DNA of 9,016 bases from Acidobacteriaceae bacterium (GTDB lineage Bacteria; Acidobacteriota; Terriglobia; Terriglobales; SbA1): NCBI GenBank assembly GCA_003136335.1, contig PLEA01000097.1, positions 1,193-10,208 on the forward strand, given 5' to 3'. Below are positions 6,806 to 9,016 of this stretch, piece by piece (position 1 is the first letter of the stretch; each line of letters opens with the position of its first letter). The notes below the pieces were generated by a model. It was not told the origin of the DNA, searched no databases, and was given only the letters and a program-made list of their open reading frames with translations. Position numbers and translations under genes: made by a program.

Positions 6806-6835
6806 TCTTTAGCGCTGTGCCGAGCTTCGCGTCAA
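6806..6835 (-). promoter_or_regulatory. Candidate promoter for the FAH gene
   Basis: Minus strand: TTGACG (6835-6830), 18-base spacer, TAAAGA (6811-6806). The -35 is good and the -10 poor. It would give a leader of roughly 40 bases before the TTG start. Confidence 0.3.
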
Positions 6836-6931
6836 GAGATCCCGTATCGTTCCTGCGCTCTTCCTCAAGTCAGTAAGGTCGCAGTGCTTCCACCGAAATA
6901 ATTCTCGCTGTTTTGTTGAGACATTAATATT

Positions 6932-6946
6932 TTCAACCGGGTTGAA
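6932..6946. promoter_or_regulatory. Perfect inverted repeat in the divergent control region (putative operator)
   Basis: TTCAACC-G-GGTTGAA: 7-base arms with a single central base, all matched. It lies between the FAH and crotonase genes, about 36 bases upstream of the candidate crotonase -35. Size and symmetry suit a dimeric transcription factor controlling one or both divergent units. No regulator gene is in the window. Confidence 0.48.
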
Positions 6947-6982
6947 CTTGGCTGCAGAACTTTTTGCTCTTGGTGCCAGTTG

Positions 6983-7009
6983 TTGACAGGGCTTGAGTTT
7001 CTGTATACC
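6983..7009 (+). promoter_or_regulatory. Candidate promoter for the crotonase/MFS unit
   Basis: A consensus -35 TTGACA (6983-6988) and -10-like TATACC (7004-7009) with a somewhat short 15-base spacer. Transcription would start near 7016, almost on the GTG at 7019, implying a leaderless or nearly leaderless message. Confidence 0.4.
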
Positions 7010-7018
7010 GTTGGCGGC

Positions 7019-7765
7019 GTGTCACCTGAGAAAACCTCTAATGCCCCTGTCCCTGGGCTGGTAATCGAGCGGACCGGAGAGGTTCTGACCTTTACGCTCG
7101 ACAATGCCGACCACGGCAACCAGGTCACCGGCGCAATGTTCGACGCGATGTTGGCCACGCTTCAAGAAGAAGCAACTTCTCCCCGCGCACGCGTTTTGCT
7201 TATCCGAGCGCACGGCAAGGTCTTCTGTACGGGGCGAGAGCGCACGGGCCGGGACGTTGAGACGATCCGCAGCGAAGCTGGTCGCATCATCGAGGTCAAG
7301 CGTTCGTTGCGAACTTCGCCTTTGATCAGCGTCGCGGAAGTGCAGGGCGATGCCTTTGGCTTCGGCTTTGGCCTCGCGATCTTGTGCGACTTCGTTCTGG
7401 TGGCTGAGCACGCCAGCCTAAAGTTTCCCGAAATGCGTTCTGGTCTCCCGCCCGCAGCCATCATGGCCTATCTGGGTGAGTACGCATTGCCGCGCTTTAC
7501 GTTTCCGCTTGTACTCTTCGGCGATCCCATCGCCCCGAAGGATGCTATGCAAATCGGTCTCATCTCGCAAGTTTGTTCGGCTGATCGTTTGCCCGGGGAA
7601 GCCGATGCTTTGATCGAGCGAATTCTTCAGCTCGACCCGACTGCGGCGCAACGCTGCAAGGAATTTTTCCAGACCGCCCAGCAGAACAACTTTGCCCAGA
7701 ATTGCCGTCTGGCCATCGAAGCTTTGACCGTAAGCAGCCTGACCGTGCTTGCCAGGGGGAAATGA
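7019..7765 (+). CDS. Crotonase-fold protein (enoyl-CoA hydratase/isomerase family)
   Basis: 248 residues from GTG at 7019. The frame stays open to a TTG at 6980 (13 residues more), but neither start has a clear ribosome binding site, and a good -35 would overlap the longer version. Crotonases stabilise CoA-ester enolates with two backbone NH groups; here the loops are GKVFCTGRE (66-74) and QGDAFGFGFGLAILCDF (109-125). Of the two catalytic glutamates of true enoyl-CoA hydratases, the second is present (Glu138 in KFPEM) but the first position is Gly118. The following GxPPGxG-type turn is also divergent (SGLPPAAIM). So hydration is doubtful; isomerase, lyase or decarboxylase chemistry is more likely. 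It probably forms a two-gene unit with the overlapping MFS gene and, given the divergent FAH gene, may act on a CoA-linked catabolic intermediate. Confidence 0.88.
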   Translation: MSPEKTSNAPVPGLVIERTGEVLTFTLDNADHGNQVTGAMFDAMLATLQEEATSPRARVLLIRAHGKVFCTGRERTGRDVETIRSEAGRIIEVKRSLRTSPLISVAEVQGDAFGFGFGLAILCDFVLVAEHASLKFPEMRSGLPPAAIMAYLGEYALPRFTFPLVLFGDPIAPKDAMQIGLISQVCSADRLPGEADALIERILQLDPTAAQRCKEFFQTAQQNNFAQNCRLAIEALTVSSLTVLARGK

Positions 7766-9016
7766 ACTGGCTGCCACGGCGAATGCGGGCGCACGTCTCG
7801 ATCGGCTTCCAGTTTCCTCGTTTCACCGCCGGATTTTGTGGCTGATCGGCATCGGAATGTTTTTCGATGGTTTTGACATCTACGTAGCCGGCGCCGTCCT
7901 CGGTGGGACGCTCAAGAGCGGCTTTTCCACCCTGGGTCAGAACGCCGAATTCGTCTCCGTCACATTTCTGGGAATGATGTTGGGGGCATTCTTCACGGGT
8001 TTTCTCGGCGACCGGTACGGGCGGCGCTTTACGTATCAAGCGAACCTCGCAATCTTCGGTCTCGCGTCCATCGCGGCGGCCTTTGCGCCTTCTATGCTGG
8101 TGCTGATCTTGCTGCGGTTCGTCATGGGACTGGGGCTGGGAGCCGAGAACGTGGTGGGGTACGCGACCATGACCGAGTTTGTTCCACCGCAAGCACGTGG
8201 GAAATGGCTGGGCATCGTTTCGGTTTTTGTGGTGAGCGGCTTGCCGGTCACCGGACTTCTGGGAACCCTCCTCATCCCCCGTTTCGGTTGGCGCATCATG
8301 TTCGTGCTCGGCGGACTGGGGGCGATGGTGGTCTGGTATTTGCGAAAGGCGCTGCCAGAGTCACCGCGTTGGCTGGAATCAGTCGGCCGGTCGGAAGAGG
8401 CAGATGCCGTTCTTCGGGCCATCGAACGCGAAGTGTCCCTCCATCACGCTCTCCTGCCGGACCCTGTGCCCGCTCCGTCCAAGATCTATTCGCGTGGACT
8501 GGGTTCGCTTCTCAGTCCTGTGCTGTTGCCGCGCATGATCGTGGGCGCCACTACTCTAATCGTGGTCAACACGTTGATCTTCGGATTTGTCACGTGGCTG
8601 CCGACGTTTTTTGTTCAGGAGGGACTCAGCATTGCGTCGTCGCTCAGGTACTCTCTCATCATTTCCCTGGGGGCGCCGCTCGGGACAGCGCTGGGCGCGT
8701 TCACGGCGGATTCGTGGGGGCGCAAGCCAACCATCGTTGGCGCTTCCGCGCTGACCATAGTCATAGGCAGCGTTTACCCCTTTGTCAAAGATCCTGCCGT
8801 TTTGCTGATCGTGGGTTTCTTGCTAATGGTTCCCATCTATGTCCTGGTCGCGGTCCTTTTTGCAATTTATATCCCAGAGTTGTTTCCGACCGAGGTTCGA
8901 ATGCGGGCATCGGGAATCTGCAACACCCTCGGCCGCGGCGCGACCATCCTAACGCCCTTTGTCGTCGTCGCTCTGTTCAGATCCTACCGAGTCAACGGCG
9001 TTCTCGGTTTCCTGAT
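7749..9016 (+). CDS. MFS transporter, aromatic acid:H+ symporter-like (3' end outside window)
   Basis: About 422 codons visible, an inner-membrane permease truncated by the window edge with most of its 12 helices present. Helix 1 holds DGFD (40-43 if counted from TTG 7749), like the DGYD-type motif of PcaK-family aromatic acid symporters. GDRYGRR (87-93) is the MFS loop 2-3 signature; RFVMGLGLGAE marks helix 4; LPESPRWL ends helix 6; DSWGRKP repeats the loop signature in the second half; PELFPTEVRMRASG lies near the late helices. The start is unclear. The open frame begins after a TGA at 7740 and offers only TTG 7749 and CTG 7767 before the conserved LDRLPVSSFHRRILW segment, while the natural-looking ATG 7762 is in another frame. 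I give the TTG as the outer limit; either an unusual start or a one-base deletion is possible. Confidence 0.86.
   Translation, partial: MPGGNELAATANAGARLDRLPVSSFHRRILWLIGIGMFFDGFDIYVAGAVLGGTLKSGFSTLGQNAEFVSVTFLGMMLGAFFTGFLGDRYGRRFTYQANLAIFGLASIAAAFAPSMLVLILLRFVMGLGLGAENVVGYATMTEFVPPQARGKWLGIVSVFVVSGLPVTGLLGTLLIPRFGWRIMFVLGGLGAMVVWYLRKALPESPRWLESVGRSEEADAVLRAIEREVSLHHALLPDPVPAPSKIYSRGLGSLLSPVLLPRMIVGATTLIVVNTLIFGFVTWLPTFFVQEGLSIASSLRYSLIISLGAPLGTALGAFTADSWGRKPTIVGASALTIVIGSVYPFVKDPAVLLIVGFLLMVPIYVLVAVLFAIYIPELFPTEVRMRASGICNTLGRGATILTPFVVVALFRSYRVNGVLGFL
7754..7760 (+). promoter_or_regulatory. Ribosome binding site inside the end of the crotonase gene
   Basis: AGGGGGA sits just before AAATGAACTG. 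It is too close to the ATG at 7762 (overlapping the crotonase stop as ATGA), which is out of frame with the transporter. It is well placed for a CTG at 7767, which is in frame. See the MFS entry. Confidence 0.4.

Noticed and set aside
7560..8192. Minus-strand open frame (210 codons)
   Set aside because: It lies opposite the crotonase and MFS genes; its composition (rich in Gln, Arg, His and Asp) is that of a frame shadow.

Overview
The window is a stretch of bacterial chromosome, moderately GC-rich and densely coding, that looks like a catabolic or accessory metabolic locus. Protein style (a bacterial PsiD-like decarboxylase, a Tat-exported molybdenum hydroxylase, short operons with ATGA overlaps) would fit a soil bacterium such as an Acidobacteriota member. 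That assignment is an inference from overall character and nothing in the window proves it. No rRNA, tRNA, CRISPR, transposase or phage gene was seen.

Layout. Five complete genes and one partial gene lie on the minus strand between 1 and 6759. Read in their own direction (right to left) they are: a fumarylacetoacetate-hydrolase (FAH) family protein (5803-6759); an M24 'pita-bread' peptidase/creatinase/DddP-like protein (4421-5680) followed one base later by a D-2-hydroxyacid dehydrogenase (3442-4419); a two-gene molybdenum hydroxylase, [2Fe-2S] subunit (2792-3271) and Tat-exported molybdopterin subunit (627-2795), overlapping by ATGA; and the N-terminus of a PsiD/phosphatidylserine-decarboxylase-like protein (1-314, running off the left edge). 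A divergent control region (6760-7018) separates these from two plus-strand genes: a crotonase-fold protein (7019-7765) and an MFS transporter with a DGFD motif in its first membrane helix (about 7749 to beyond 9016).

How they may work together. An uptake permease of the aromatic-acid type, a molybdenum hydroxylase of the isoquinoline-oxidoreductase type (hydroxylates N-heteroaromatic or aldehyde carbons using water), a crotonase and a FAH-family C-C hydrolase/hydratase are the kinds of enzyme expected in degradation of an aromatic or N-heterocyclic acid. The M24 protein and the hydroxyacid dehydrogenase form a tight pair whose substrate cannot be read from sequence. Shared regulation is suggested by two GAAC-N2-GTTC boxes, the only perfect matches I found in the window, one upstream of each of two minus-strand operons. 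The pathway itself is inference.

Main oddities: an SD-masking hairpin in front of the Fe-S subunit; a perfect 15-base inverted repeat in the divergent promoter region; a crotonase that keeps only one of the two hydratase glutamates and may be leaderless; an MFS gene whose obvious ATG is out of frame; and an Asn in a metal-ligand position of the M24 protein.
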